A stretch of 49,568 bases of DNA from Collinsella aerofaciens (lineage in GTDB: Bacteria > Actinomycetota > Coriobacteriia > Coriobacteriales > Coriobacteriaceae). Positions 26,245 to 34,861 of the stretch are shown in pieces. The DNA lies in NCBI RefSeq assembly GCF_019131995.1, contig NZ_JAHONA010000015.1, positions 1 through 49,568 of the forward strand. Direction: 5' to 3'. A program made the position numbers and the translations under genes. Below the pieces are notes generated by a model. The model did no database searches. It was not told where the DNA came from and worked only from the letters and a program-made list of their open reading frames with translations. Every line of letters starts with the position of its first letter. Position 1 is the first letter of the stretch.

Positions 26245-27546
26245 ATGGATCAAACGCAGACGGGCAATAGCGCTCCCCTGCCCATGCAAGCCACTCCCCA
26301 ACCGGAGAAAATGACCGTTTCACCTGCACAAAAACCCCTAGTAACCATTGTGCACGCATCGGTTGGATCGGGCCATAAAGCCGCCGCCAACGCAATTGCA
26401 CAAGCATTTGACCTTATCCGCGGCACCAAGGGAATCCCTGAGGATGTTGAGATCGAAGTCCTGGATATCCTCGATTTTGGACGCATTAGGTTCGATGGTA
26501 ATAAAACAGCAGCGTCATTTACCGGCGCCACGCGTCCCATTTACGACCTGACCTGGCGATATACGCTTACGGGACATCTTCTCTGGGGTGGCGGCACAGC
26601 ATGGTCACGTATTATGTTCCCTGCCTTCAACGAATATGTCCGCACCCGCAGGCCCATAGCCGTGGTTGCAACACACATTACGGCAGCCAACGTCGCTGTG
26701 GGCGCCCGCGTAATTACGGGTATCGATTATCCGGTCATCTGCGTACCAACAGACTATGAAGTCGAAGGCTTTTGGCCCCACAAGGACACTGACCTGTTCT
26801 GCGTGGCCAACGAGTTTATGGCCGAAACGCTGCGTCCGCGCAAAGTTCCCGAGTCAAAGATCCGCATAACGGGCATCCCCATCCGAGCCGGTTTCGATAC
26901 CGATTACAAACGCGAGGATGAGCTGAGCAAGTTCAATCTCCCCATAGACAAAACCGTCGTATTGGTGATGGCCGGCGCCAGTTTGCCCCAACCATACGTG
27001 CGTTTCCGTGCCGCGATGGACCACACGCTCCCCTTCTTACGCAGCTTTGAAGACATGCACTTTGTCTTTTTACCGGGCAAAGATAAGGAATACGCCGCCC
27101 GACTCAAGACGCTCTTCGACGCCATGAAGCTCGACAACGTCACGGTTCTGGACTACGTGGACGACATGGCGGCCCTCATGCACGGCTGCGACCTGGCAAT
27201 CCTCAAATCAGGCGGACTCACGGTCACCGAGTGCCTGTGCGCTCATCTGCCGATGATCCTGCTGGGCAAATCATACGGTCAGGAAAAGGCCAACACCACA
27301 ATGCTCACCGGCATGGGCGCCAGCATGCATGTCACCACCGCACGAGAACTCATCGTGACGCTTCGTCACCTGCACGACCACCCTGAGTCGCTCAAAGCCC
27401 TACTCATCAACGGCGAAGTACTACGCCGTCCACGCGCAGCGGAGGACATCGCCATCGCAACCATGGAGCTCGTAGGCAAACCCCAAAAGCGCAAACGAGC
27501 CTTCTGCCGCTTCTACTGGGGCGATAAACCCGCGCATATTCGCTAG
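26245..27546 (+). CDS. MGDG-synthase-type glycosyltransferase (diacylglycerol glucosyltransferase-like)
   Basis: 433 residues. GT28-type enzyme of the UgtP/MGDG synthase kind: the N-terminal MGDG_synth domain shows VHASVGSGHKAAANAIAQAF, and the C-terminal nucleotide-sugar domain shows KSGGLTVTECLCAHLP. Such enzymes glycosylate diacylglycerol to make membrane glycolipids and lipoteichoic acid anchors. The ATG with AAGGGGAG 6 bases upstream is chosen over a longer frame. A TACAAT -10-like element lies at 26203-26208. Confidence 0.88.
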   Translation: MDQTQTGNSAPLPMQATPQPEKMTVSPAQKPLVTIVHASVGSGHKAAANAIAQAFDLIRGTKGIPEDVEIEVLDILDFGRIRFDGNKTAASFTGATRPIYDLTWRYTLTGHLLWGGGTAWSRIMFPAFNEYVRTRRPIAVVATHITAANVAVGARVITGIDYPVICVPTDYEVEGFWPHKDTDLFCVANEFMAETLRPRKVPESKIRITGIPIRAGFDTDYKREDELSKFNLPIDKTVVLVMAGASLPQPYVRFRAAMDHTLPFLRSFEDMHFVFLPGKDKEYAARLKTLFDAMKLDNVTVLDYVDDMAALMHGCDLAILKSGGLTVTECLCAHLPMILLGKSYGQEKANTTMLTGMGASMHVTTARELIVTLRHLHDHPESLKALLINGEVLRRPRAAEDIAIATMELVGKPQKRKRAFCRFYWGDKPAHIR

Positions 27547-27559
27547 GGTCTTAATGTCC

Positions 27560-27661
27560 GCTAGCCTGCGGGAGGCCCTATATATCATCCCGTGCTCAAA
27601 CATTCTCGCTTCGCTGCGAAACTGCGCGCGGGACGATATATAGGGCCTCCCGCAGGCTAGC
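27560..27661. repeat. large hairpin repeat, family A, copy 1
   Basis: Perfect 27-bp arms (27560-27586 and 27635-27661), then a further imperfect stem, enclosing a loop with TGCTCAAACATTCT, GCTTCGCT and GCGAAACTGCGCG. The loop recurs in reverse orientation at 27819-27921, with different outer arms. No T run follows either arm, so it is not an ordinary terminator, although it lies between convergent genes. Confidence 0.85.
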
Positions 27662-27736
27662 TGCGTTAACGTACTAGCAGCTATACCAGATTCCCCACCA
27701 GTAAAATCTGCAAAGGGGAACCAAAAATATAAATAC

Positions 27737-27785
27737 AGTAAGCCGACGCTACAAGGGGACGGTCCCTTTGTAGCGTCGGCTTACT
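27737..27785. repeat. palindrome with GGGGACGGTCCC centre
   Basis: Perfect 18-bp arms (27737-27754 and 27768-27785) around a GGGGACGGTCCC-type centre, which itself extends the stem (AAGGG/CCCTT). The core resembles GGGGACGG-type REP palindromes that I recall from other Gram-positive genomes; that is recollection, not a search. It lies midway between the two family A hairpins. Confidence 0.75.
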
Positions 27786-27818
27786 AGAAAAGTAAATATT
27801 GTTTCAAGCGAGTAGCCG

Positions 27819-27921
27819 CCCGCCCGCCTCTCACACATATCGTTCCACGCGCAGTTTCGCAGCGAGCGAAGCGAAGCAAGAATGTTTGAGCATGGAATGA
27901 TATGTGTGAGAGGCGGGCGGG
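27819..27921. repeat. large hairpin repeat, family A, copy 2 (inverted)
   Basis: Perfect 23-bp arms (27819-27841 and 27899-27921) enclosing, on the - strand, the same loop as copy 1, with about ten extra bases of TTCGC/GCTCG-type sequence. Only the innermost arm bases (ATATC/GATAT) are shared with copy 1; the rest of the arms is unrelated. It ends 16 bases from the dut stop. Confidence 0.85.
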
Positions 27922-27937
27922 AGGGATACGAGCGCCC

Positions 27938-28381
27938 CTAGGCGACGCCGGAGGAGCCGAAGCCTCCGTTGCCTCGGTCGGTTTCGTCTAGTTCTTCTAC
28001 TTCTATGAGGTTGACCGTGGGGACTTCTTGGATGACGAGTTGGGCTATGCGGTCGCCTTTGTTGATTTGAATGTTGTTGGAGGGATCCAGGTTGATGAGG
28101 ATAACCTTGAGTTCTCCTCGGTAGTGGGCGTCGATGAGGCCCGGCGTGTTGACTATAGACAAGCCCTGCTTGATGGCCAAGCCGCTGCGGGGCTGGACGA
28201 AGCCGGCGTAGCCATCGGGCAGGGCGATGGCCAGCCCGGTAGAGACCAGACGGCGTTCGAAGGGCTTCAGGACGCAGTCCTCGTTGGAGCGCAGATCCAA
28301 GCCGGCATCGGTGGGATGGGCGTATTTGGGAAGCTCGACGGTGGGATCGAGACGCTTTATGTTGAGGGTAATGTTGGACAT
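27938..28381 (-). CDS. dut: dUTP diphosphatase
   Basis: Hydrolyses dUTP to dUMP, keeping uracil out of DNA and feeding dTMP synthesis. It is 147 residues long, trimeric type. All five motifs are visible: [37 protein letters not shown] and the P-loop-like [10 protein letters not shown] at the C-terminus. It follows nrdR by 4 bases and probably shares the SOS-controlled transcript that starts before the LysM gene. Confidence 0.96.
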   Translation of the reverse strand: MSNITLNIKRLDPTVELPKYAHPTDAGLDLRSNEDCVLKPFERRLVSTGLAIALPDGYAGFVQPRSGLAIKQGLSIVNTPGLIDAHYRGELKVILINLDPSNNIQINKGDRIAQLVIQEVPTVNLIEVEELDETDRGNGGFGSSGVA

Positions 28382-28385
28382 GGAA

Positions 28386-28829
28386 TCACCTTAGCTTGTC
28401 GAGCTCTTGCAGAAACTCATCGACGTCTTTGAAATCGCGGTAGACCGAGGCAAAGCGGATGTACGCCACCTTGTCGATCTTGGCCAAGCGTTTGAGCACC
28501 ATGTCACCCAACTCATGCGACGTGACGGCCGTCAGCGTGCGAGAGCGCAGCTCGACCTCGATGTCGTCGATAATCTCATTGAGCTTCTTAGTGTCGATAT
28601 CACGCTTGATGGTGGCGCGCATCAAGCCGACGAGCAGCTTATTGCGATCGAACCGCTGCTTAGTTCCGTCCGACTTAATGACCTCAATTGGGTCTTCGCA
28701 TCGCTCGAACGTTGTAAAGCGGTAGTTACACGAGCAACATTCGCGACGGCGCTTAATAGTGTTATTTGACTCCTGCATACGGGAATCAACGACGCGGGTA
28801 TGTGCCTTGCCGCATTTAGGACAGCGCAT
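28386..28829 (-). CDS. nrdR: transcriptional repressor NrdR
   Basis: ATP/dATP-sensing repressor of ribonucleotide reductase genes, 147 residues. Zinc ribbon with CPKC at the N-terminus and CCSC about 30 residues later, followed by RFTTFER and an ATP-cone domain. AGGAGG precedes the ATG. The lexA-LysM gene-nrdR arrangement is the same as in mycobacteria. No nrd operon or NrdR box was seen in this window. Confidence 0.96.
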   Translation of the reverse strand: MRCPKCGKAHTRVVDSRMQESNNTIKRRRECCSCNYRFTTFERCEDPIEVIKSDGTKQRFDRNKLLVGLMRATIKRDIDTKKLNEIIDDIEVELRSRTLTAVTSHELGDMVLKRLAKIDKVAYIRFASVYRDFKDVDEFLQELDKLR

Positions 28830-28880
28830 GGTACCTCCTCTTAAACGATAACAAGGGTAGCATGCGCAGCGCGATAATGA

Positions 28881-29330
28881 TTACGAACGAGCAGGAACCT
28901 TAAGATGCGCACCGGCGGCGAGCGAACCATGCTCCAGATGATTGACGTTACGGATCATGTCGGAAGTCTCTTGCGTGGAAAGGCCTTCGATTGGATATTC
29001 CTCGGCAAGCGACCAAAGAGAATCACCAGGCTGAACGCGAATGGTCTCGTAGGTAACGTTGGAAACGGACTCGGCATACGCGGCGTGACGAGCGCTAAAG
29101 ACCGACGTAGCGAGGACAAAAAAGAGCGTGAGCGAAACGGCGACGGCAACAATCGTCGAGACCTTCAGGGCAGCGGGAGTCGGCGCGGCAACAGCATACT
29201 GAGTGCGAGCAGACTTTACGGGCAAAGGCTGATAACCGGAACGTCCACCCTTGACAACAGTAAAAGCGGGCGCGGCAGGCGTCTCGAGCTTAAGGGCGAG
29301 GTTTCCCTGGACCATATTCGTTGCGTTCAT
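28881..29330 (-). CDS. LysM membrane protein, candidate SOS division suppressor (YneA/ChiZ/DivS-like)
   Basis: 149 residues: a cytoplasmic N-terminal part with no signal peptide, one membrane span (about 57-79) and an extracytoplasmic LysM domain (about 97-146) beginning IRVQPGDSLWSLAEEY. Proteins of this build encoded divergently from lexA (YneA in Bacillus, ChiZ in mycobacteria, DivS in corynebacteria) delay division after DNA damage. The second of two adjacent ATGs (29330) sits 6 bases after GAGAGGAG and is chosen. A good promoter with a LexA box in its spacer lies upstream. The inhibitor role is inferred from architecture and context. Confidence 0.8.
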   Translation of the reverse strand: MNATNMVQGNLALKLETPAAPAFTVVKGGRSGYQPLPVKSARTQYAVAAPTPAALKVSTIVAVAVSLTLFFVLATSVFSARHAAYAESVSNVTYETIRVQPGDSLWSLAEEYPIEGLSTQETSDMIRNVNHLEHGSLAAGAHLKVPARS

Positions 29331-29401
29331 CATGTTCTCCTCTCGCGTGTTTTGCTGAGAACAGTTTTATCAAGCCGCGCGGACAAAAATGTCTAGCGCG
29401 A

Positions 29402-29413
29402 GAACGAATGTTC
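29402..29413. promoter_or_regulatory. LexA box 1
   Basis: GAACGAATGTTC, a perfect GAAC-N4-GTTC match. It lies just downstream of the LysM promoter's -10 element, where bound LexA would block initiation. Confidence 0.85.
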
Positions 29414-29420
29414 GGTTATT

Positions 29421-29448
29421 ATTATCTTCGAACAGTTGTTCCTGTCAA
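29421..29448 (-). promoter_or_regulatory. promoter of the LysM-nrdR-dut group
   Basis: On the - strand TTGACA (29443-29448), 16-base spacer, GATAAT (29421-29426). LexA box 2 fills the spacer. Confidence 0.75.
29429..29442. promoter_or_regulatory. LexA box 2
   Basis: CGAACAGTTGTTCC, with a perfect GAAC-N4-GTTC core, inside the spacer of the LysM promoter and upstream of lexA. Confidence 0.88.
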
Positions 29449-29456
29449 GCACAATT

Positions 29457-29470
29457 CGAACATTTGTTTG
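29457..29470. promoter_or_regulatory. LexA box 3
   Basis: CGAACATTTGTTTG, one mismatch from the GAAC-N4-GTTC core, 24 bases before the lexA start. It probably provides lexA autoregulation. Confidence 0.75.
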
Positions 29471-29493
29471 ACATGGGTAGAGAGGATGCCCTG

Positions 29494-30138
29494 ATGGCTC
29501 GCAAAATTACCAAGCGTCAGCAGCAAATTTACGACTTCATCAAGGAATATCAGCAGGAGAAGGGTTATCCGCCCAGCGTGCGCGAGATGGCTTCTGCCGT
29601 GGGCCTTTCCTCCCCCAGCACCGTGCACGCCCATCTATCTGCTCTGGAGGCGCGCGGGCTACTCAAGCGCGATGCCACCAAACCGCGCGCCCTGGAACTC
29701 TTTAACGAGGACGGTTCCTCTGTCTCAATTTCTAAATCTGACGAGCCCACCGCGCCTCGCGGAACGGTCTCGCTACCGCTCGTTGGTCGCGTCGCGGCTG
29801 GGATTCCCATTCTGGCCGAGCAGAATATCGAAGACACTTTTACTATCCCGACCGAAATCGCCACCGATCAGGGTTCCTTTATCCTTGAGGTGCATGGGAG
29901 CTCAATGATCAATGTCGGCATCTTCAATGGCGATTACATCATCGTCCGTGAACAAAAGAGTGCCATGAACGGCGAAATTGTCGTGGCCATGATTGATGGC
30001 TCAGCGACCGTCAAGACGTTCTACAAGGAGCAGGGACGCGTACGCCTGCAGCCCGAGAATGACACCATGGAGCCTATCTATGCAACGAATCCCGTTATCT
30101 TGGGCAAAGTCGTCGGCTTGATGCGCCGGTTCTCGTAA
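29494..30138 (+). CDS. lexA: LexA repressor
   Basis: SOS repressor that self-cleaves when stimulated by RecA. It is 214 residues long. The N-terminal winged helix contains SVREMASAVGLSSPSTVHAH. The cleavage site is Ala102-Gly103 in GRVAAGIPIL. The catalytic Ser is in VHGSSM (S137) and the Lys in ATVKTF (K174). AGAGAGGA precedes the ATG at 29494; upstream in-frame starts lie in the LexA-box region. The stop overlaps the next ATG (TAATG). Confidence 0.97.
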   Translation: MARKITKRQQQIYDFIKEYQQEKGYPPSVREMASAVGLSSPSTVHAHLSALEARGLLKRDATKPRALELFNEDGSSVSISKSDEPTAPRGTVSLPLVGRVAAGIPILAEQNIEDTFTIPTEIATDQGSFILEVHGSSMINVGIFNGDYIIVREQKSAMNGEIVVAMIDGSATVKTFYKEQGRVRLQPENDTMEPIYATNPVILGKVVGLMRRFS

Positions 30139-30842
30139 TGCAAAAACGCATCACTATCTTTGATACCGTCCGCGGGTTTACGATGATTTCAATGGCAGGT
30201 TTTCACGCTTGCTACGATCTCGCCTACCTGTACGACTGGGATATGCCCTGGTTTACCCAGACTGTCTTTCAAGACATCTGGCGCGCCAGCATCAGCTGGG
30301 TATTTTTGTTTATCGCGGGTTGGATGTGCACCCTTTCGCGCAACAATGCTAAACGAGCGGCCAAATACGCTGCCGCAGCTTTGGTCGTCTGGATTGCAAC
30401 AACGCTCGTATCGGTCGACGATTCAGTGAACTTTGGCATCATTTATTGCATGGCGACGTGTACCGCTGTGGCAGCCGTAGCACGACCGATGCTTAAGAAA
30501 GTGCCTAGCACGTGGGGCATTACGATATGCCTCGCTCTCTTCGCAGCGACATGGGGCATCCCGAAATCGACCTATTCATTCTCCTATTTGGCGTGGCTAG
30601 GATTTCCCGGCCCCTGGTTCGTTTCAGGCGACTATTATCCAATCATCCCGTTTATATTCATGTACCTCACAGGATACTTTGCTGCGCGCACCGCTCAAAG
30701 ATGTGAACATCCCGCCCCAAGCTGGGCCTACGCCAATCCCGTCCCGGCGCTCGCCAGCCTTGGACGTCATGCACTCCCCTTTTATCTGCTGCATCAGCCC
30801 ATCATACTGGGCATTTTGGAGCTCGCCTACTCGGTGCGATAA
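30138..30842 (+). CDS. DUF1624/HGSNAT-like integral membrane protein
   Basis: 234 residues with about seven membrane spans. The start IFDTVRGFTMISMAGFHACY and the later LFIAGWMCTLSR are typical of the heparan-alpha-glucosaminide N-acetyltransferase-like (DUF1624) family. The C-terminus has LGRHALPFYLLHQP, a motif shared with other membrane acyltransferases. Function unknown; acyl transfer is only a guess. Its start codon overlaps the lexA stop, so it is probably cotranscribed with lexA. Its 3' end overlaps the convergent hflX by 16 bases. Confidence 0.82.
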   Translation: MQKRITIFDTVRGFTMISMAGFHACYDLAYLYDWDMPWFTQTVFQDIWRASISWVFLFIAGWMCTLSRNNAKRAAKYAAAALVVWIATTLVSVDDSVNFGIIYCMATCTAVAAVARPMLKKVPSTWGITICLALFAATWGIPKSTYSFSYLAWLGFPGPWFVSGDYYPIIPFIFMYLTGYFAARTAQRCEHPAPSWAYANPVPALASLGRHALPFYLLHQPIILGILELAYSVR

Positions 30843-32116
30843 CGCTCGAGCCGCGGTGCAATACGAGCCGGCAGTTTCGCCACAATACGAACGCCATCCT
30901 CAAGATATTCCTCGTGCAAAAGGGTCCCCTGCTCATGCACGAGCGTGATGAGCGCACCTTCACGATACGGAATGTCGGCTGAAAGCAGTACATCGGTGGC
31001 AGCTGCCTCGCGAGCAATGCGATCGACGAGATCGTCGAGTCCCTCGCCCGTCTGGGCTGAGAACAGAACGGCCTCGGGATAGCGACGACGGAAACTCAAT
31101 CGATCAACGCTATCGAGAAGATCGGTTTTATTGAACACCGTAAGCGTCAAACGCTCGCCGGCACCGATCTCATCAAGCACGCGGTCGACAGCCTCCAGCT
31201 GCCGCTCATAGTCCTCGTCAGACGCATCTACGACTTTGAGAATTAGATCGGCACCCAACACCTCGGACAGTGTCGATTTAAAGGCATCGACCAGACCATG
31301 CGGCAGCTTTTGAATAAAGCCGACGGTATCGGTGATCGTCATGCCGCGACCGCCGGGCAGGCGATACGAACGCGTCGTCGGGTCGAGCGTAGCAAACAAC
31401 TTGTCCTGCGAAAGTACCGTAGAGCCGGTCAGACGATTGAGCAACGTCGATTTACCGGCATTGGTATAACCGGCTAACGCGACGCGAAACACCGGTGACT
31501 CAATGCGGCTCTTGGATTGAACATCGCGACGCTGTTCAACCTGCTTGAGCTCACGACGAAGCGCAGCGATCTTATTACGAATGAGGCGACGGTCGACCTC
31601 GAGCTGACTTTCGCCCTGACCAAAGCGTGAGCCGATGCCGCCGCGCGTCTGTTCCTTGGCGAGGTGGCTCCACATGCCACGCAGACGAGGCAACAGATAT
31701 TGAAGCTGTGCCAGCTGTACCTGTAGGCGTCCCTCACGCGTCTGAGCATGAAGGCCAAAGATATCCAAGATCAGTGCCGTACGATCGATAATCTTTACCG
31801 GCTCGCCCACGGCTTTCTCCAAATAGGATTGCTGCGAGGGCGTCAGGTCGTCGTCAAAAATAACGACATCGGCATCCATACGATGCACCAGGCCGCACAG
31901 CTCTTCAACCTTACCGGAACCGATAAACGATTTTGGATACGGCTTAACCAGACGCTGTGACAAACGCGCCACACACTGGGCGCCAGCCGTATGGGCTAGG
32001 CGCTCAAGCTCGTCAAGCGAACGATCAAGCGGCCACGCATTGTCGCGCCACTCAACACCAACTAATATGGCACGCTCGGGCTCGGGTGCCGTGGAAACAA
32101 GGGGAAAACGGGCCAT
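30827..32116 (-). CDS. hflX: ribosome-associated GTPase HflX
   Basis: GTPase that splits or rescues stalled ribosomes. It is 429 residues long. The HflX N-domain contains YPKSFIGSGKVEEL and VVIFDDDLTPSQ; a coiled linker contains RGGIGSRFGQGES. G domain: GYTNAGKST (216-224), DTVGF (263-267) and NKTDL. Its ATG overlaps the miaA stop (TAATG). miaA and hflX adjacency is common across bacteria. Confidence 0.95.
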   Translation of the reverse strand: MARFPLVSTAPEPERAILVGVEWRDNAWPLDRSLDELERLAHTAGAQCVARLSQRLVKPYPKSFIGSGKVEELCGLVHRMDADVVIFDDDLTPSQQSYLEKAVGEPVKIIDRTALILDIFGLHAQTREGRLQVQLAQLQYLLPRLRGMWSHLAKEQTRGGIGSRFGQGESQLEVDRRLIRNKIAALRRELKQVEQRRDVQSKSRIESPVFRVALAGYTNAGKSTLLNRLTGSTVLSQDKLFATLDPTTRSYRLPGGRGMTITDTVGFIQKLPHGLVDAFKSTLSEVLGADLILKVVDASDEDYERQLEAVDRVLDEIGAGERLTLTVFNKTDLLDSVDRLSFRRRYPEAVLFSAQTGEGLDDLVDRIAREAAATDVLLSADIPYREGALITLVHEQGTLLHEEYLEDGVRIVAKLPARIAPRLERYRTE

Positions 32117-33054
32117 TAGGCAGCCTCAATACGATGCAGGATGTCCTCAACGACCTCATCGATCGTAAACTCGTCCATATCGAACCACACGACGCGGTCA
32201 TCGCGTTTAAACCACGAAAGCTGACGTTTGGCATAGCGACGCGAACGCATCTTAATGAGTTCGCGAGCCTCATCCATAGAAATCACGCCATTGAAAGCAT
32301 CAATGATCTCTTTATAACCAATTGCCTGCATCGACGTCAGGGCATCTCCCAGCCCCTGGTCCATAAGACCGCGGACCTCATCGACAAGACCCTGCTCAAA
32401 CATCAGATCGACACGCAGGTTAATGCGCTCGTAGAGAACCTCGCGATTACGCGTCAGACCAAACCATAGAGCATGATAATGCTCGCGCGGAACACTAAAC
32501 TGCGACTTTTGCTGCGCGTAGGACACACCATCATCGTGCATTTCGAGCGCCCGAATCACGCGACGAACATTATGGGGGTGGATGACCGCAGCGGACTCGG
32601 GGTCACGCTCGGCAAGCAGCGCGTGCAGCGCTTCCTCGCCTATGCGCTCGGCAAGTTCCTGATACCCCGCGCGACGATCGTCCTCAAGCTCGCCCGAGGG
32701 AAAATCCATCTCATCCAGGGCGGCCTTGAGATATAGCCCCGTACCTCCGCAAAAAACCGGCAGACAACCCGAACCAATGAGACGTTCAACATGCGCGCGA
32801 GCGTCAGCCTGATAAAGCGCAGCAGAATATGCCACACCCGGCTCTACAATGTCGACGAGACGTAGCGGCGCCGTACACTCATCGGGCGTCATCTTTGCGG
32901 TACCGATGTCCATGCCGCGATAGATTTGCATCGCATCGCACGACAGCACTTCGGACGAAAGACGAGCGGCCAAACGGTCGGCAACATCACTCTTACCAAC
33001 CGCCGTCGGACCGACGATCGCAACGGCGGAAAGACCTGCCCCGGAAGAAACCAT
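32116..33054 (-). CDS. miaA: tRNA dimethylallyltransferase
   Basis: Adds the dimethylallyl group to A37 of tRNAs reading U-starting codons. It is 312 residues long. P-loop GPTAVGKSD near the N-terminus, then SCDAMQIYRGMDIGTAK and FCGGTGLYLKA. Its substrate DMAPP comes from the MEP pathway that ends with IspH at 7118-8017. The start codon overlaps the miaB stop (TAATG). MiaB, encoded just upstream, adds the methylthio group to the same nucleotide. Confidence 0.96.
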   Translation of the reverse strand: MVSSGAGLSAVAIVGPTAVGKSDVADRLAARLSSEVLSCDAMQIYRGMDIGTAKMTPDECTAPLRLVDIVEPGVAYSAALYQADARAHVERLIGSGCLPVFCGGTGLYLKAALDEMDFPSGELEDDRRAGYQELAERIGEEALHALLAERDPESAAVIHPHNVRRVIRALEMHDDGVSYAQQKSQFSVPREHYHALWFGLTRNREVLYERINLRVDLMFEQGLVDEVRGLMDQGLGDALTSMQAIGYKEIIDAFNGVISMDEARELIKMRSRRYAKRQLSWFKRDDRVVWFDMDEFTIDEVVEDILHRIEAA

Positions 33055-34430
33055 TAGCGCGGCTCGCCCACAACGGAGCCGGACAAATACCAGGTCTTGG
33101 CAACGTCAACGTCAACATCAACGATCTTGCCAACAAGCTGATCGATGCTGTAACCCTCGGGGATAGGCGCATGCACGGTCTGATTCTTGGGACTCTTGCC
33201 CAGCAGGACCGCGTCGTTCTTTTTACTCGTTCCCTCAATGAGCGCCGGAACCACAGTATGAAGTTCACCCTGGTTATACTCATGTGCCGTGGTCTCGATA
33301 ACCTTAACCAGGCGGTTGAAACGCCCGAGAATAACCTCATGCGGCGTAGGATCGTCAATCTCTGCGGCCGGGGTACCGGCGCGCTTGGAATAGATGAAGG
33401 TATAGGCCTGGGCATAGCGGACCGTCTCGGCAAGTGAAAGCGTCTGCTCAAAGTCTTCTTCAGTCTCGCCCGGGAAGCCAACGATAATGTCAGTCGAGAG
33501 CGCGATATCGGGCATGCGGTTGCGAATGCGATCGACCAGGCCCAGATAGTCCTCGCGTGTATAACGGCGATTCATCTCTTTGAGGATCCGCGTCGAACCT
33601 GACTGGACGGCCAGGTGCAGCTGCGGCATAACAGCAGGCGTCTCGGCCATGGCGTCGATGGTCTCGGGCAGCAGATCCTTGGGATGCGAAGACGTAAAGA
33701 AGATGCGCTCCACACCCGTATCGCCCACGGCACGCAGCAGATCGGCAAAACGCGGCTTGCCAAACAGATCGCGACCATATGAGTTAACGTTTTGGCCCAG
33801 CAGCGTAATCTCACGCACGCCCTGGCGCACCAAACCGGTCACCTCGTCGACAATCTCCTCGAAGGAGCGGCTCTTTTCGCGACCGCGCACGTACGGAACG
33901 ATGCAATAGGTACAGAAATTATTGCAGCCCGTCATGATGGGCACCCAAGCGTGATACTGGGTCTCGCGATGCCACGGCATGCTCATGGCATCCGTATCCT
34001 CATGCTCATTGGTGCGGATATGACGCTTGCCATCAAGGAACGCCTCGGCAATGAGCTCTGCCACATGTGCGATGGAATGCGTACCAAAGATGACATTGAC
34101 GTTATCGACGTTGGTGAGCAGGCCCTCGCCATCGCGCTGCGCGATGCAACCACCAACGGCAACCACACGCTTGCCCGAAGGCGAAGGCGGCAGGCTTTTA
34201 CAGGAATTGCACTGGCCGTACAGGCGAGTATCGGCGGCCTCGCGCACGCAGCATGTCATGAAGACAACAATATCGGCATGCTCGGGATCGAGCGCCATGA
34301 GGCAACCATGCGAATCGAGCAGACCGCTCACACGCTCGGAGTCGTGCTGATTCATCTGACAGCCAAAGGTGCGGATAAAGTAGGTTTTACCGGCAAGAAT
34401 ATCGCGTACGGAACGCTGGTCCATGTGCAT
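33054..34430 (-). CDS. miaB: tRNA-2-methylthio-N6-dimethylallyladenosine synthase
   Basis: Radical SAM methylthiotransferase acting on i6A37 made by MiaA. It is 458 residues long. The UPF0004 domain starts TFGCQMNQHDSERV. The radical SAM cluster motif is in CNNFCTYCIVPYVRGRE. A C-terminal TRAM domain ends the protein. A second in-frame ATG 6 bases downstream is equally possible as the start. spoVS lies 39 bases upstream. Confidence 0.96.
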   Translation of the reverse strand: MHMDQRSVRDILAGKTYFIRTFGCQMNQHDSERVSGLLDSHGCLMALDPEHADIVVFMTCCVREAADTRLYGQCNSCKSLPPSPSGKRVVAVGGCIAQRDGEGLLTNVDNVNVIFGTHSIAHVAELIAEAFLDGKRHIRTNEHEDTDAMSMPWHRETQYHAWVPIMTGCNNFCTYCIVPYVRGREKSRSFEEIVDEVTGLVRQGVREITLLGQNVNSYGRDLFGKPRFADLLRAVGDTGVERIFFTSSHPKDLLPETIDAMAETPAVMPQLHLAVQSGSTRILKEMNRRYTREDYLGLVDRIRNRMPDIALSTDIIVGFPGETEEDFEQTLSLAETVRYAQAYTFIYSKRAGTPAAEIDDPTPHEVILGRFNRLVKVIETTAHEYNQGELHTVVPALIEGTSKKNDAVLLGKSPKNQTVHAPIPEGYSIDQLVGKIVDVDVDVAKTWYLSGSVVGEPR

Positions 34431-34469
34431 AAGTCCTAACGATGGGGAGCGAAACGAGGCAAGCAGAAG

Positions 34470-34787
34470 CTATGCCACAGGCTTAACATCATCCATGACG
34501 ACGTTATCCATAGCAGCTCGATTGATCTGGTGAACGTAGATAGAAAGGCGGATGGCCGTGCGCGACTCCCCGTTAATGAGGATGTCGGAGAACACAGGCG
34601 CGCAGGAAATATCAAAACCGGTTGGAATCAAAAAACCGCGCGCGATAGCAACGGCCTTAATGGCCTGGTTGACAGCACCGGCACCGACACACTGGATGTT
34701 GACGGGTACACCATCCTTGACCATGCCGGCGATGGCGCCGGCAACGGACGCGGGCGATGATTTGCTTGATACCTTCAGGCAATCCAT
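34470..34787 (-). CDS. spoVS: SpoVS-family protein
   Basis: 105 residues, the length of SpoVS. Characteristic sequence: LKVSSKSSPASVAGAIAGMV, then VNIQCVGAGAVNQAIKA and the Alba-like strand pattern. AGGAGTTTCTT precedes the ATG at 34787, and the upstream extension has no ribosome-binding site. In Bacillus the protein acts late in sporulation. No sporulation genes are seen here, so a general nucleic-acid-binding role is more likely. It keeps its Bacillus position between rny and miaB. Confidence 0.92.
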   Translation of the reverse strand: MDCLKVSSKSSPASVAGAIAGMVKDGVPVNIQCVGAGAVNQAIKAVAIARGFLIPTGFDISCAPVFSDILINGESRTAIRLSIYVHQINRAAMDNVVMDDVKPVA

Positions 34788-34861
34788 GAAGAAACTCCTG
34801 CGTTTAAAAGTACGTTTTAACTGCAATAACTTTATCGTACCGAGTGGACTCGGTAAAGGCA

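Noticed and set aside
27560..27921. CRISPR array or simple terminators
   Set aside because: There are no regularly spaced direct repeats. The palindromes have long structured loops and no T runs, so neither reading fits.
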